A stretch of DNA of 64,000 nt from Labedella endophytica (lineage in GTDB: Bacteria > Actinomycetota > Actinomycetes > Actinomycetales > Microbacteriaceae). Position 1 is the stretch's first letter. Each line of letters opens with the position of its first letter. The notes beneath the pieces are model-generated. The model saw only the letters and a program-made list of their open reading frames with translations, made no database searches and had not been told where the DNA came from. Shown here one piece after another: positions 23,873-31,616 of the stretch. The position numbers and the translations under genes are program-made. The stretch lies in contig NZ_RZGZ01000002.1 in NCBI RefSeq assembly GCF_003990045.1, positions 558,001 through 622,000 on the forward strand. Direction: 5' to 3'.

Positions 23873-24793
23873 GTGACGGACGAGCGACCGAAGGGCGGGG
23901 ATGACGACTCCCCCGGACCGGCGATCGCGACAGCGGTCGCCGAGTGGTACCGGGAGCACCAGCGGGACCTCCCCTGGCGTCGTCCCGGCTTCAGCGCATG
24001 GGGCACCCTCGTGAGCGAGTTCATGCTGCAGCAGACCCCCGTCGTGCGCGTGATCCCGCGTCTCGAGGCCTGGCTCGAGCGCTGGCCCACTCCGGCCGAC
24101 CTCGCCGCCTCCCCACCGGGGGACGCCGTGCGCGCCTGGGACAACCTCGGCTACCCGCGTCGCGCGCTCTGGCTCCACGCGGCGGCGATGCAGATCGTCG
24201 AGCGTCACGGCGGCGCGGTGCCCCGCGACGTCGACGCGCTCCTCGCCCTCACGGGCATCGGCGACTACACGGCTCGGGCCGTCGCCGTCTTCTCCTTCGG
24301 CGACCGTCACCCCGTGGTCGACACCAACACGCGCCGCGTCATCGCACGGGCTGTGCTCGGCCAGGGGCAGCCGGGACCGCCGCACGGCCGTCGCGATCTC
24401 GCCGCGATGGACGCGCTGCTGCCGGACGACGTCGCGGAGTCGACGGTCGTGAACGCCGGGATGATGGAGCTCGGCGCCGTCGTGTGCGTGGCCAGGACGC
24501 CGCTCTGCGACGCGTGTCCGCTCCGCGACGCGTGCGCGTGGCGGGCGGCCGGCTACCCCGCCTACGACGGACCGACGAAGGCGATCCAGAAGGCGTACGA
24601 GGGAAGCGATCGACACGTCCGCGGACTCATCATGCGCGAACTCCGCGCAGCGCACACCCCGGTGACGGACGCCGAGATCGCCACCCTCTGGCCGGACCAG
24701 ACCCAACGGGACCGCGCCCTCGCCGGCCTCCTCGCCGACGGCCTCGCGGTCCGCTCCCCCACCCCAGACGCCCCCGGCTACCTCCTCCCCTGA
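23873..24793 (+). CDS. mutY: A/G-specific adenine glycosylase
   Basis: Removes adenine mispaired with 8-oxoguanine. It is 306 aa, with catalytic Glu49 in SEFMLQQTPV, the helix-hairpin-helix LTGIGDYTARAV, catalytic Asp150 in VVDTNTRR, and a 4Fe-4S cluster loop with cysteines at about 205, 212, 215 and 221 (Cx6Cx2Cx5C). It is shorter than E. coli MutY and lacks the C-terminal NUDIX-like 8-oxoG recognition domain, as in several actinobacterial MutYs. GTG 23873 is set by the TAGAGT -10 box. It shares a divergent promoter region with the uridine kinase-like gene and ends just before a long palindrome. Confidence 0.95.
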   Translation: MTDERPKGGDDDSPGPAIATAVAEWYREHQRDLPWRRPGFSAWGTLVSEFMLQQTPVVRVIPRLEAWLERWPTPADLAASPPGDAVRAWDNLGYPRRALWLHAAAMQIVERHGGAVPRDVDALLALTGIGDYTARAVAVFSFGDRHPVVDTNTRRVIARAVLGQGQPGPPHGRRDLAAMDALLPDDVAESTVVNAGMMELGAVVCVARTPLCDACPLRDACAWRAAGYPAYDGPTKAIQKAYEGSDRHVRGLIMRELRAAHTPVTDAEIATLWPDQTQRDRALAGLLADGLAVRSPTPDAPGYLLP

Positions 24794-24799
24794 CCCCCG

Positions 24800-24857
24800 G
24801 TACCAAAAAACTTCCTTTGTGCTCGAATTTTCAAGCACTGAGGAAGTTTTTTGGTAC
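24800..24857. repeat. Long palindrome, copy 1, after mutY
   Basis: Arms 24800-24816 and 24841-24857 are a perfect 17-bp inverted repeat, and the interior (GTGCTcGAA tt TTCaAGCAC) pairs except for one mismatch, so nearly the whole 58 bp is self-complementary. The left half reads AAAAAACTTCC-TT-TGTGC, nearly identical to copy 2 at 26210. The A/T-runs would give a U-tract in either direction, so it can act as an intrinsic terminator for mutY. Confidence 0.75.
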
Positions 24858-24886
24858 GGGAGAGGTGGGGCGGGTGAGGGAATGGC

Positions 24887-24892
24887 TAGGGT
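24887..24892 (+). promoter_or_regulatory. -10 box TAGGGT, leaderless promoter of the Nramp-like gene
   Basis: TAGGGT ends 6 nt (CGGGAA) before ATG 24899. Confidence 0.55.
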
Positions 24893-24898
24893 CGGGAA

Positions 24899-26188
24899 AT
24901 GGTGAACGACGACGCAGCCACTGACCTCCGCCCTCCCTCGATGGACGAGCCGCCTCCTCGATGGCGGATCATCGGCCCCGGTCTCGTGGTCGCGGCGACC
25001 GGGATCGGCGCCGGCGACCTCGTCGCCACGCTCGTGGCCGGCAGCCGATTCGGCTACACCCTGCTCTGGGCCGCGATCGTCGGCGTGCTCATCAAGATCG
25101 CTCTCGTCGAAGGCGCGGGACGCTGGTCGCTCGCGAGCGGTCGGACCATGTTCGAGGGCTGGCGGCTCGCCGGTCGCTGGACGGTCGTGTTCTTCGCGCC
25201 GTACATCGTGATCTGGGGCTTCGTCTACGGCGCCGCCGCCATGTCGAGCACGGCGCTCCCGCTCGCCGCGCTCTTCCCGTCCGTGCACCTCAACGTGTTC
25301 GCCATCGCCTCCGGGCTCGTCGGCGCCCTCATCGTGTGGTTCGGGCGCTACAAGGTCTTCGAGTACGTGATCGCGTTCTTCGTCGGACTCATGTTCGTCA
25401 CGGTCGTGGGTGCCGCGGTCGTCACAGTGCCCAACCTCGGCGAGCTCGTGACCGGACTCGTCCCCCGCATCCCCGAGGGTTCCCTGATCTACACGCTGAG
25501 CCTCGCCGGCGGAGTAGGCGGCACCATCACCCTCGCGGCCTACGGATACTGGCTGCGGGAGAAGGGATGGACGACGCCGCGCTGGATGCGCGTCATGCGG
25601 ATCGACAACAGCGTCGCGTACGTCGTCTCCGGCATCTTCGTGATCTCGATGCTCGTGGTGGGAGCGGAACTGCTCTATTCGTCGGGCGTGACGATCGCCG
25701 ACGGTGAAGGCGGACTGCTCGATCTGGCGGACGTGCTCCGGGAACGCTACGGCGTCTTCATGAGCTACTTCTTCCTCATCGGCTTCTGGGCGTCGTCGTT
25801 CTCGTCCATCCTCGGGGTGTGGAACGGTGTCTCGCTCATGTTCGCGGACTTCCTCGGCACGGTCAGGGGTCTCGCGGAGGACGACCCGCGACGCAAGATC
25901 GGCGGTCTCTACTACCGCCTCTACATCGTGTGGCTCACGATCCCGCCGATGGCGCTGCTCTTCCTTGGCCGGCCCATCGGCCTGATCGTCGCCTACGGCG
26001 CGCTCGGCGCCCTCTTCATGCCGTTCCTCGCCGTGACACTCCTCTACCTGCTGAATTCGCGCCACATGCCGAAGCCGCACCGGAACACGTGGTGGCTCAA
26101 CGGCATCCTCGGGATCATCGCCGCTCTCTTCGTCGCTCTCGGTGCCAACGAACTCGTCAAGGCCGTCGCCCCGCTCTTCTCACCCTGA
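24899..26188 (+). CDS. Nramp-related divalent metal transporter, non-canonical
   Basis: A 429-aa membrane protein of the Nramp/APC fold with about 11 predicted helices. The N-terminus RIIGPGLVVAATGIGAGDLVATLVAG aligns with Nramp helix 1, but the metal-binding DPGN is replaced by TGIGAGD (residues 34-40), and no MPH motif is visible in helix 6. It therefore belongs to a divergent Nramp-related group, and the transported ion cannot be stated. The gene is monocistronic, starts 6 nt after TAGGGT, and is bracketed by two related palindromes. Its position (with mutY) separates rbfA from truB, suggesting a cassette-like insertion into the conserved block. Confidence 0.82.
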   Translation: MVNDDAATDLRPPSMDEPPPRWRIIGPGLVVAATGIGAGDLVATLVAGSRFGYTLLWAAIVGVLIKIALVEGAGRWSLASGRTMFEGWRLAGRWTVVFFAPYIVIWGFVYGAAAMSSTALPLAALFPSVHLNVFAIASGLVGALIVWFGRYKVFEYVIAFFVGLMFVTVVGAAVVTVPNLGELVTGLVPRIPEGSLIYTLSLAGGVGGTITLAAYGYWLREKGWTTPRWMRVMRIDNSVAYVVSGIFVISMLVVGAELLYSSGVTIADGEGGLLDLADVLRERYGVFMSYFFLIGFWASSFSSILGVWNGVSLMFADFLGTVRGLAEDDPRRKIGGLYYRLYIVWLTIPPMALLFLGRPIGLIVAYGALGALFMPFLAVTLLYLLNSRHMPKPHRNTWWLNGILGIIAALFVALGANELVKAVAPLFSP

Positions 26189-26209
26189 ACAGCTCCGCTC
26201 CCCCCACAA

Positions 26210-26253
26210 AAAACTTCCCCTGTGCTCGAATATTCGAGCACAGGGGAAGTTTT
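26210..26253. repeat. Perfect 44-bp palindrome, copy 2, after the Nramp-like gene
   Basis: Positions 26210-26231 and 26232-26253 are exact reverse complements with no spacer, and outer CCCCC (26201-26205) / GGGGG (26256-26260) extend the stem past a small internal loop. The centre is CGAATATTCG. It lies between convergent stops (26188 and 26271) and is probably a bidirectional terminator. Its left half is nearly identical to that of the palindrome at 24800. Confidence 0.8.
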
Positions 26254-26270
26254 CAGGGGGTAGAGCGGGG

Positions 26271-26741
26271 CTAGCGAGAGGCGGGGGTCTCGTCCGTGTC
26301 GCTCTCGTCGTCGTCCTCGAATTCGCGGGGCTTGACGTACGGATCGGCGTCGCCGGCGTAGGCGGCGGACGCCGCCATACGCTCGGTCTCCGCGTCGCGC
26401 TCGCGCGCCTCGCGGAGCAGGTCGTCGATGGCCGCGGCGTTCTCGGGCACCGCGTCGAGCTGGAACTCGAGCGTCGGAGTGAGTCGCGCGGTGATGTTGC
26501 GTCCCACCTCCGAACGCAGGAGGCCCGTCGCGGCAGCGAGGGCCGCCGAGCTGTCCGCGCGCTCCTCGTCGGTGCCGTACACGGTGTAGAACACCGTCGC
26601 GTGCTGGAGATCGCCCGTCATCTGGACGTCCGTGATCGTGACGAAACCGAGCCGCGGGTCCCGGAGGCCCTTCTGGAGCCGCGCTGCCACGATCTCCTTG
26701 ATGCGGTCGCCGAGTTTCTTCGCGCGAGCGTGATCAACCAT
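26271..26741 (-). CDS. rbfA: 30S ribosome-binding factor A
   Basis: Late 30S maturation factor. It is 156 aa: RARKLGDRIKEIVA-type N-terminal helix, DPRLGFVTITDVQMTGDLQHATVFYTVYG (the KH-like domain with the family-typical DPRLGFVTIT), SEVGRNITARLTPTLEFQLD, then an acidic, disordered tail rich in Asp/Glu. ATG 26741 has an AAGGAAG site 4 nt upstream. It follows infB in the nusA operon across a short gap holding a hairpin. The next gene downstream is convergent, so the operon ends here. Confidence 0.96.
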   Translation of the reverse strand: MVDHARAKKLGDRIKEIVAARLQKGLRDPRLGFVTITDVQMTGDLQHATVFYTVYGTDEERADSSAALAAATGLLRSEVGRNITARLTPTLEFQLDAVPENAAAIDDLLREARERDAETERMAASAAYAGDADPYVKPREFEDDDESDTDETPASR

Positions 26742-26804
26742 CGATCTTCCTTCCTCAATACCGGCTGCGACACCCTGTCGCCGCCGGTGTGACGGAGATG
26801 AGAA

Positions 26805-26832
26805 TGCCCGCCGACCCGAAGGCCGGCGGGCA
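26805..26832 (-). terminator. Hairpin between infB and rbfA
   Basis: Arms TGCCCGCCG (26805-26813) and CGGCGGGCA (26824-26832) with a 10-nt loop begin 12 nt after the infB stop. There is no long U-tract, so it may be an attenuator or an RNA-processing/stability element that sets the infB:rbfA ratio rather than a full stop. Confidence 0.5.
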
Positions 26833-26843
26833 CACCGTGCGGA

Positions 26844-29654
26844 CTAGCCGCGCGGCTTCTCCTTCATCTCGATCGTTTCGATCTCGTCACCGAGCTGGAT
26901 GTCGTTGAACTTGCCGAGACCGATACCGGCCTCGTAGTCCGTACGCACCTCGGTGACATCGTCCTTGAAACGACGCAGCGACTCGATCGCGAGGTTGTCC
27001 CCCACGACGACACCCTCGCGGATGACGCGCGCCTTGGCGTTTCGCGTGATCGTTCCCGACCGCACGATGACACCGGCGATGTTGCCGAACTTGGAGGACC
27101 GGAAGATCTCGCGGATTTCCGCGACACCCGACTGGACCTCTTCGTACTCCGGCTTGAGCATTCCGGTGAGGCTCGACTCGACGTCGTCGAGGGCGTTGTA
27201 GATGACCGAGTAGAACCGGATGTCCACACCCTCACGAGCGGCGCGCTCGCGGGCCTTCGGATCGGGGCGCACGTTGAACCCGATGATGATCGCATTGTCG
27301 ATCGTCGCGAGGTTCACGTCCGACTCCGTCACCGCACCGACACCGCGGTGGATGATGCGCAGCTGGACCGAGTCGTCGACCTCGATCTTGAGGAGCGACT
27401 CCTCGAGCGCCTCGACGGCACCCGACACGTCGCCCTTGATGATGAGGTTGAGCGACTCGACCTTGCCCTCTTCGAGAGCACGGGTGAAGTCCTCGAGGCT
27501 GATGCGCTTGCGAGCCTTGGCGAGCGACGCATTGCGCTCGGCCGCTTCGCGCTTCTCGGCGATCTGACGGGCGGTACGGTCCTCCTCGGTGACGAGGAAG
27601 GTGTCACCCGCTCGCGGAACGCTCGAGAGCCCCTGCACCTGGACGGGACGCGACGGGCCGGCCTCGAGGACCGTGTCGCCGTTCTCGTCCATCATGGCGC
27701 GGACGCGTCCGTACGCCGTTCCGGCGACGATCGCGTCGCCGACCCGGAGCGTTCCGGACTGGATGAGCACCGTGGCGACCGAACCGCGACCCTTGTCGAG
27801 CTTGGCCTCGATGGCGACACCGCGAGCGTCCTTGTCCGGGTTCGCACGCATGTCGAGTCCCGCGTCGGCCGTGAGGAGCACGGCGTCGAGCAGCTGCGGG
27901 ATACCGATGTTGTTGAGCGCGGACACATCGACGAACATGACGTCTCCACCGAACTCCTCGGCGACGAGACCGTACTCGGTGAGCTGCTGGCGCACCTTGG
28001 ACGGGTTCGCACCCGCCTTGTCGATCTTGTTCACCGCGACCACGATCGGGACGTTGGCGGCCTGGGCGTGGTTCAACGCCTCGACCGTCTGCGGCATGAT
28101 GCCGTCGTCCGCCGCGACCACGAGGATCGCGATGTCCGTGACCTGGGCACCACGAGCACGCATGGCGGTGAACGCCTCGTGACCCGGGGTGTCGATGAAG
28201 GTGATGGCGCGGTCGATGCCCTCGTGCTCGGCGTGCACCTGGTACGCACCGATGTGCTGCGTGATGCCACCTGCCTCGCCGGCGACGACGTTGGCGTTGC
28301 GGATCGCGTCGAGGAGGCGCGTCTTACCGTGGTCGACGTGACCCATGACCGTGACCACGGGGGGCCGCGCCACGAGGTCCTCGTCGCTCTCGCCCTCGAG
28401 CTCGGCATCGATGTCGATGTCGAAGCCCTCGAGGAGCTCGCGGTCCTCGTCCTCCGGGGAGACCATCTGGATCTTGTAGCCGAGCTCGTCGCCGAGCACG
28501 CCGAACGTGGACTCGTCGAGCGACTCCGTGGCCGTCGCCATCTCACCGAGGTGGAACAGCACGGTCACGAGGTTGCCGGGGCTCGCATCGATCTTGTCGG
28601 CGAAGTCAGCGATCGAGGCGCCGCGGCGCAGACGCACGATGGTGGTGCCGTCGCCGCGCGGGACCTGCACACCGCCGATCGACGGGGCCTCCCGCATCTC
28701 GAATTCTTGCCTCTTCGTCCGCTTCGACTTGCGCGACTTGCTCTTGCCGCCACCGCGACCGAAGGCACCAGCGGTACCACCGCCGGGTCCACGGCCACGA
28801 CCGCCGCCGCCACCCGGACGACCGGCGAAACCGCCGGCCGGACGCTGGGCGAAGCCACCGGCCGCACCCGGAGCGCCACCGGCACCGCCGGGACGCTGGA
28901 AACCACCGGGACCACCGGGGCGACCGCCGCCGGCACCACCGGGACGCTGGAAGCCACCGCCGCCGGGACGACCGCCGGCACCGGCGGGACGAGGCCCACC
29001 GGGACGCGGGGTACCGGGACGCGGCGCCTGCGGGCGCGGGATGTTCGAGGGATTCGGCGTCGCGGCCGGGCGCTGGCCCATGCCCTGAGCGCTCGCGAAC
29101 GGGTTGTTACCCGGACGCGGGCCGGCGGGACGGGATCCCATGCCCTGCGAGCTCGAGAAGGGGTTGTTACCGGGGCGCGGGGCTCCCGGACGCGGGCCGC
29201 CGGGGCTCGCCGCGGGGGCGGAACCGTCGGTCGGCGCCGGAGCGGCGGCCTCGGCTGCGGGGGCCTCGTCGGCCTTCGCAGCGGGAGCTGCCGGGGCGGC
29301 GGGGGCCGCCGGAGCGGCGGGCGCCTTCTCCTCGGCGGCCGCGGGGGCCGGCGCGGGGGCAGGTGCCGGAGCCGGCGTGGCCTTGGGGGCCGGAGCCGGT
29401 CCCGGGCGGTTCGCCGACGGGCGGCTCGCGCCGGGGCGAGCCGCCGTCGATGCCGCGGGCTTGGATGCGTCGGCCGCAGGCGCGGCTGCGCCGGCGGCTT
29501 CGAGGGCCGCACGCAGCTTGCGTGCGACGGGGGGTTCAATGCTCGAGGACGGTCCCTTGACGAATTCGCCCAATTCCTTGAGCTTCGCGAGGGCGACCTT
29601 GCTGTCTACGCCGAGTTCGGATGCGATCTCGTGTACGCGTGGTTTGGCAGCCAC
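26844..29654 (-). CDS. infB: Translation initiation factor IF-2
   Basis: GTPase that brings initiator tRNA to the 30S subunit. It is 936 aa. Order: IF2-N subdomain (residues 1-50, [23 protein letters not shown]), a long Ala/Pro then Gly/Arg/Pro-rich low-complexity linker (about 55-310) with repeats such as FQRPGGAGG and RPGNNPF, a second IF2-N-like part, the G domain (G1 GHVDHGKT 438-445, G3 DTPGHEAF, G4 NKID), then domains II-IV. GTG 29654 has an AGGAGA site. The linker is unusually glycine-rich. Cotranscribed with ylxR and nusA. Confidence 0.98.
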   Translation of the reverse strand: MAAKPRVHEIASELGVDSKVALAKLKELGEFVKGPSSSIEPPVARKLRAALEAAGAAAPAADASKPAASTAARPGASRPSANRPGPAPAPKATPAPAPAPAPAPAAAEEKAPAAPAAPAAPAAPAAKADEAPAAEAAAPAPTDGSAPAASPGGPRPGAPRPGNNPFSSSQGMGSRPAGPRPGNNPFASAQGMGQRPAATPNPSNIPRPQAPRPGTPRPGGPRPAGAGGRPGGGGFQRPGGAGGGRPGGPGGFQRPGGAGGAPGAAGGFAQRPAGGFAGRPGGGGGRGRGPGGGTAGAFGRGGGKSKSRKSKRTKRQEFEMREAPSIGGVQVPRGDGTTIVRLRRGASIADFADKIDASPGNLVTVLFHLGEMATATESLDESTFGVLGDELGYKIQMVSPEDEDRELLEGFDIDIDAELEGESDEDLVARPPVVTVMGHVDHGKTRLLDAIRNANVVAGEAGGITQHIGAYQVHAEHEGIDRAITFIDTPGHEAFTAMRARGAQVTDIAILVVAADDGIMPQTVEALNHAQAANVPIVVAVNKIDKAGANPSKVRQQLTEYGLVAEEFGGDVMFVDVSALNNIGIPQLLDAVLLTADAGLDMRANPDKDARGVAIEAKLDKGRGSVATVLIQSGTLRVGDAIVAGTAYGRVRAMMDENGDTVLEAGPSRPVQVQGLSSVPRAGDTFLVTEEDRTARQIAEKREAAERNASLAKARKRISLEDFTRALEEGKVESLNLIIKGDVSGAVEALEESLLKIEVDDSVQLRIIHRGVGAVTESDVNLATIDNAIIIGFNVRPDPKARERAAREGVDIRFYSVIYNALDDVESSLTGMLKPEYEEVQSGVAEIREIFRSSKFGNIAGVIVRSGTITRNAKARVIREGVVVGDNLAIESLRRFKDDVTEVRTDYEAGIGLGKFNDIQLGDEIETIEMKEKPRG

Positions 29655-29737
29655 TTCTCTCCTGTCTGGGTCTCCCCAGGCAGGGGGGACCGTTAGTTGT
29701 GGACGGGTCTCATTTCGAGCCGCTCATCAGTTGTCCA

Positions 29738-29983
29738 TTAGCCGTTCAGCCTGTTCTCTAGTGAGTTCGTGTCGAGGGCGGTCCGCACACGGAAGGCCCG
29801 GGCGAATGCCCGCTTCTTCTCGGCGAGTCGGAAGCACTCGATGTCGGGATGCAGCCACGCTCCGCGTCCTGGAAGGGCCGCACGATCGTCGGGGACGACA
29901 TGGGATTCTCGGACGACAAGCCGCATGAGAGCTGACCTGTTTGAGCGCGAACGGCAACCGACGCACGTTCTGACAGCTTCCAT
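29738..29983 (-). CDS. ylxR: YlxR family RNA-binding protein (DUF448)
   Basis: An 81-aa basic protein with the YlxR signatures: RTCVGCR (Cys7, Cys10) at the N-terminus, LMRLVV, then LPGRGAWLHPDIECFRLAEKKRAFARAFR. YlxR proteins lie between nusA and infB in many bacteria; Bacillus YlxR is reported to influence transcription and RNase P. The start ATG 29983 has an excellent AGGAGG site. Here it is separated from nusA by 327 bp of repetitive DNA instead of the usual few bases. Confidence 0.93.
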   Translation of the reverse strand: MEAVRTCVGCRSRSNRSALMRLVVRESHVVPDDRAALPGRGAWLHPDIECFRLAEKKRAFARAFRVRTALDTNSLENRLNG

Positions 29984-30310
29984 CCTACACCTCCTCCGGG
30001 GGACAGCCCGATTCGGGTCCGCGTGCTCCCGGCATGCTCACGGCGAACGCCGTCCGGTTTGTACGTTTCCTCACCGAGGAGCGAGGCCGCCTATTCGTCG
30101 AGGATCGAATCCGGCTGGATGCGGCACTCACGGACATTCGTCGAAGCGCTCGCACGCCCCCCGACGAATGCGCGAAGATCGACATCCAGCCGGACCATTC
30201 CTATTCGTCGAGGATCGAATCCGGCTGGATGCGGTACTCACGGACATTCGTCGAAGCGCTCGCACGCCCCCCGACGGATGCGCGAAGATCGACATCCAGC
30301 CGGACCATTC
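29984..30310. other. Expanded nusA-ylxR spacer
   Basis: This 327-bp stretch has no gene I can support. 30091-30310 is two 110-bp repeat units made from copies of the nusA 3' end. 29984-30090 is unique and holds the ylxR ribosome-binding site (AGGAGG before 29983). Short reading frames cross the repeats on both strands, but they are by-products of duplicated nusA codons and have no own start signals. Confidence 0.8.
30091..30310 (-). repeat. Tandem 110-bp repeats derived from the nusA 3' end
   Basis: Units 30091-30200 and 30201-30310 differ only at two positions (30125/30235 and 30167/30277). Each unit begins with a 31-bp direct copy of the last nusA codons and stop (compare 30311-30341), and ends with a 25-bp inverted copy of nusA 30330-30354 (at 30170-30194 and 30280-30304). 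Between these lies a 48-bp spacer containing a further ATTCGTCG/CGACGAAT inverted pair, perfect in unit 1 and with one mismatch in unit 2. The unit period (110) is not a multiple of three. Confidence 0.95.
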
Positions 30311-30354
30311 CTATTCGTCGAGGATCGAATCCGGCTGGATGTCGATCTTCGCGC
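30280..30354 (-). terminator. 25-bp hairpin enclosing the nusA stop codon
   Basis: Arms 30280-30304 and 30330-30354 are exactly complementary and enclose a 25-nt loop that contains the nusA TAG (30311-30313). One arm lies inside the nusA coding sequence. There is no U-tract. In mRNA it could act as a terminator, attenuator or 3' stabilising element between nusA and ylxR-infB. Confidence 0.6.
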
Positions 30355-31297
30355 CCGTCAGCTTCGCGGCGAGGCGGGCGTTCTGGCCCTCCTTGCCGAT
30401 CGCGAGCGAGAGCTGGTAGTCGGGCACGAGCGCCCGCACGGCCTTGATGCTCTGATCGAGCACGAACGTCGACGTCACCTTGGCCGGCGACAGCGCATTC
30501 CCCACGAACGTCGCAAGGTCGGGCGAGTAGTCGACGATGTCGATCTTCTCGGTGCCGAGCTCCTCGGTGACGGCGCGAACACGACGGCCCATCTCACCGA
30601 TGCAGGCGCCCTTCGCGTTGATGGCCGGGTCCGTGGCGCGCACGGCGATCTTCGTGCGGTGTCCGGCCTCGCGGGCGAGCGACACGATCTCCACGAGACC
30701 CGAGGCGATCTCGGGGACCTCGAGAGCGAAGAGCTTCCGGACGAGGGACGGGTGGGTGCGGGACACCGTGATCGACGGTCCTTTCATCCCCTTCGACACG
30801 CTCGTCACGTAGACGCGGATACGGGAGCCGTGCTTGTACTGCTCGCCCGGCACCTGCTCCTCCGGCGGCATGATGGCCTCGATCGTGCCGAGGTCGACGT
30901 GGATCATCTTCGGGTTCGGGCCCTGCTGGATGACGCCGGCGACGATGTCGCCCTCTCGCCCCTTGAACTCGCCGAGCACCGCGTCGTCCGCGATGTCGCG
31001 GAGACGCTGGTTGATGACCTGCTTCGCCGCGAAGGCGGCGATGCGTCCGAAGTCGTCCGGCAGGGTCTCCGATTCGCCGATGACGTTTCCGTCGTCGTCC
31101 TTCTCGGGGACAAGCACGGCGATGTGGCCGGTCTTGCGATCCAGGTGGACGCGAGCCTCGCTCGGGTCGCCGCCCGACTGCAGCTCGTTCTTCTGGTAGG
31201 CGGTCAGGATCGCCTGCTCGATGATGTGCACCAGTTCGTCGAACGGGATCTCCCGCTCGCGTTCCATCATCTTCAGGACAGTGAGATCGATGTCCAC
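30311..31297 (-). CDS. nusA: Transcription termination/antitermination protein NusA
   Basis: RNA polymerase elongation factor modulating pausing, termination and antitermination. It is 328 aa, the short actinobacterial form without the C-terminal acidic repeats of E. coli. Order: N-terminal polymerase-binding domain (1-110, MMEREREIPFDELVHIIEQA), S1 domain (about 115-190, GREGDIVAGVIQQG), two KH domains (about 200-320) with DPAINAKGACIGEMGRRV and LAIGKEGQNARLAAKLTGAKIDI. GTG 31297 has an ATGGAGG site 4 nt upstream. It begins the nusA-ylxR-infB-rbfA operon; rimP, the usual upstream partner, is not between proS and nusA. Confidence 0.97.
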   Translation of the reverse strand: MDIDLTVLKMMEREREIPFDELVHIIEQAILTAYQKNELQSGGDPSEARVHLDRKTGHIAVLVPEKDDDGNVIGESETLPDDFGRIAAFAAKQVINQRLRDIADDAVLGEFKGREGDIVAGVIQQGPNPKMIHVDLGTIEAIMPPEEQVPGEQYKHGSRIRVYVTSVSKGMKGPSITVSRTHPSLVRKLFALEVPEIASGLVEIVSLAREAGHRTKIAVRATDPAINAKGACIGEMGRRVRAVTEELGTEKIDIVDYSPDLATFVGNALSPAKVTSTFVLDQSIKAVRALVPDYQLSLAIGKEGQNARLAAKLTGAKIDIQPDSILDE

Positions 31298-31616
31298 GAC
31301 GCCTCCATATTCAGCTCTCGCCGACGCGAACCGCGCGTCGGACTACTGACCAAGGTTACCCGACCGCACAGCGCGCGGCACCCGGCCCGGGTACCGCGCC
31401 GCCGTCGTCACCGCATTCGACGTCGCCGGGTTGACGCGAATCGTCGCGTGGAAACGAACCGCGCGACCGATTGCGACCACTCTCCGAACGCGCAGTCACA
31501 GGATTGTCGCGAATCGTCGTCGGACGCCGCCGTGGACGACGTTTCGCGTCGACTCGGGGTACCTTCGGACGCCGAATCGCGGCGTCGCAGCGGCCGCCTC
31601 GTCGCGCCGCGCGCGA
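31298..31616 (-). other. nusA leader and promoter region
   Basis: A 319-bp stretch without a gene between proS and nusA. A TAACCT -10 candidate lies at 31353-31358 on the minus strand. Downstream of it a perfect 8-bp hairpin (CCGACGCG / CGCGTCGG, 31321-31341) sits in the predicted nusA leader. Further upstream CGCGAATCGTCG occurs twice (about 31435 and 31512), and the segment is rich in short CG palindromes. I see no trace of rimP. Confidence 0.5.

Noticed and set aside
23045-26080. 1011-codon minus-strand frame
   Set aside because: It runs antisense through mutY and the Nramp-like gene and out of frame through the kinase gene; composition is Arg/Asp/His noise without any domain.
27348-29696. 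782-codon plus-strand frame opposite infB
   Set aside because: It is the antisense of infB; length is explained by the lack of stops in GC-rich DNA and the Gly-rich linker.
30091-30354. Insertion sequence or attachment site at the nusA end
   Set aside because: No transposase or integrase, no tRNA, and the material derives from nusA itself.
30034-30447. Reading frames crossing the nusA repeats as a possible repeat protein
   Set aside because: The 110-bp period is not a multiple of three and the frames contain nusA codons by duplication; no start signal is visible.
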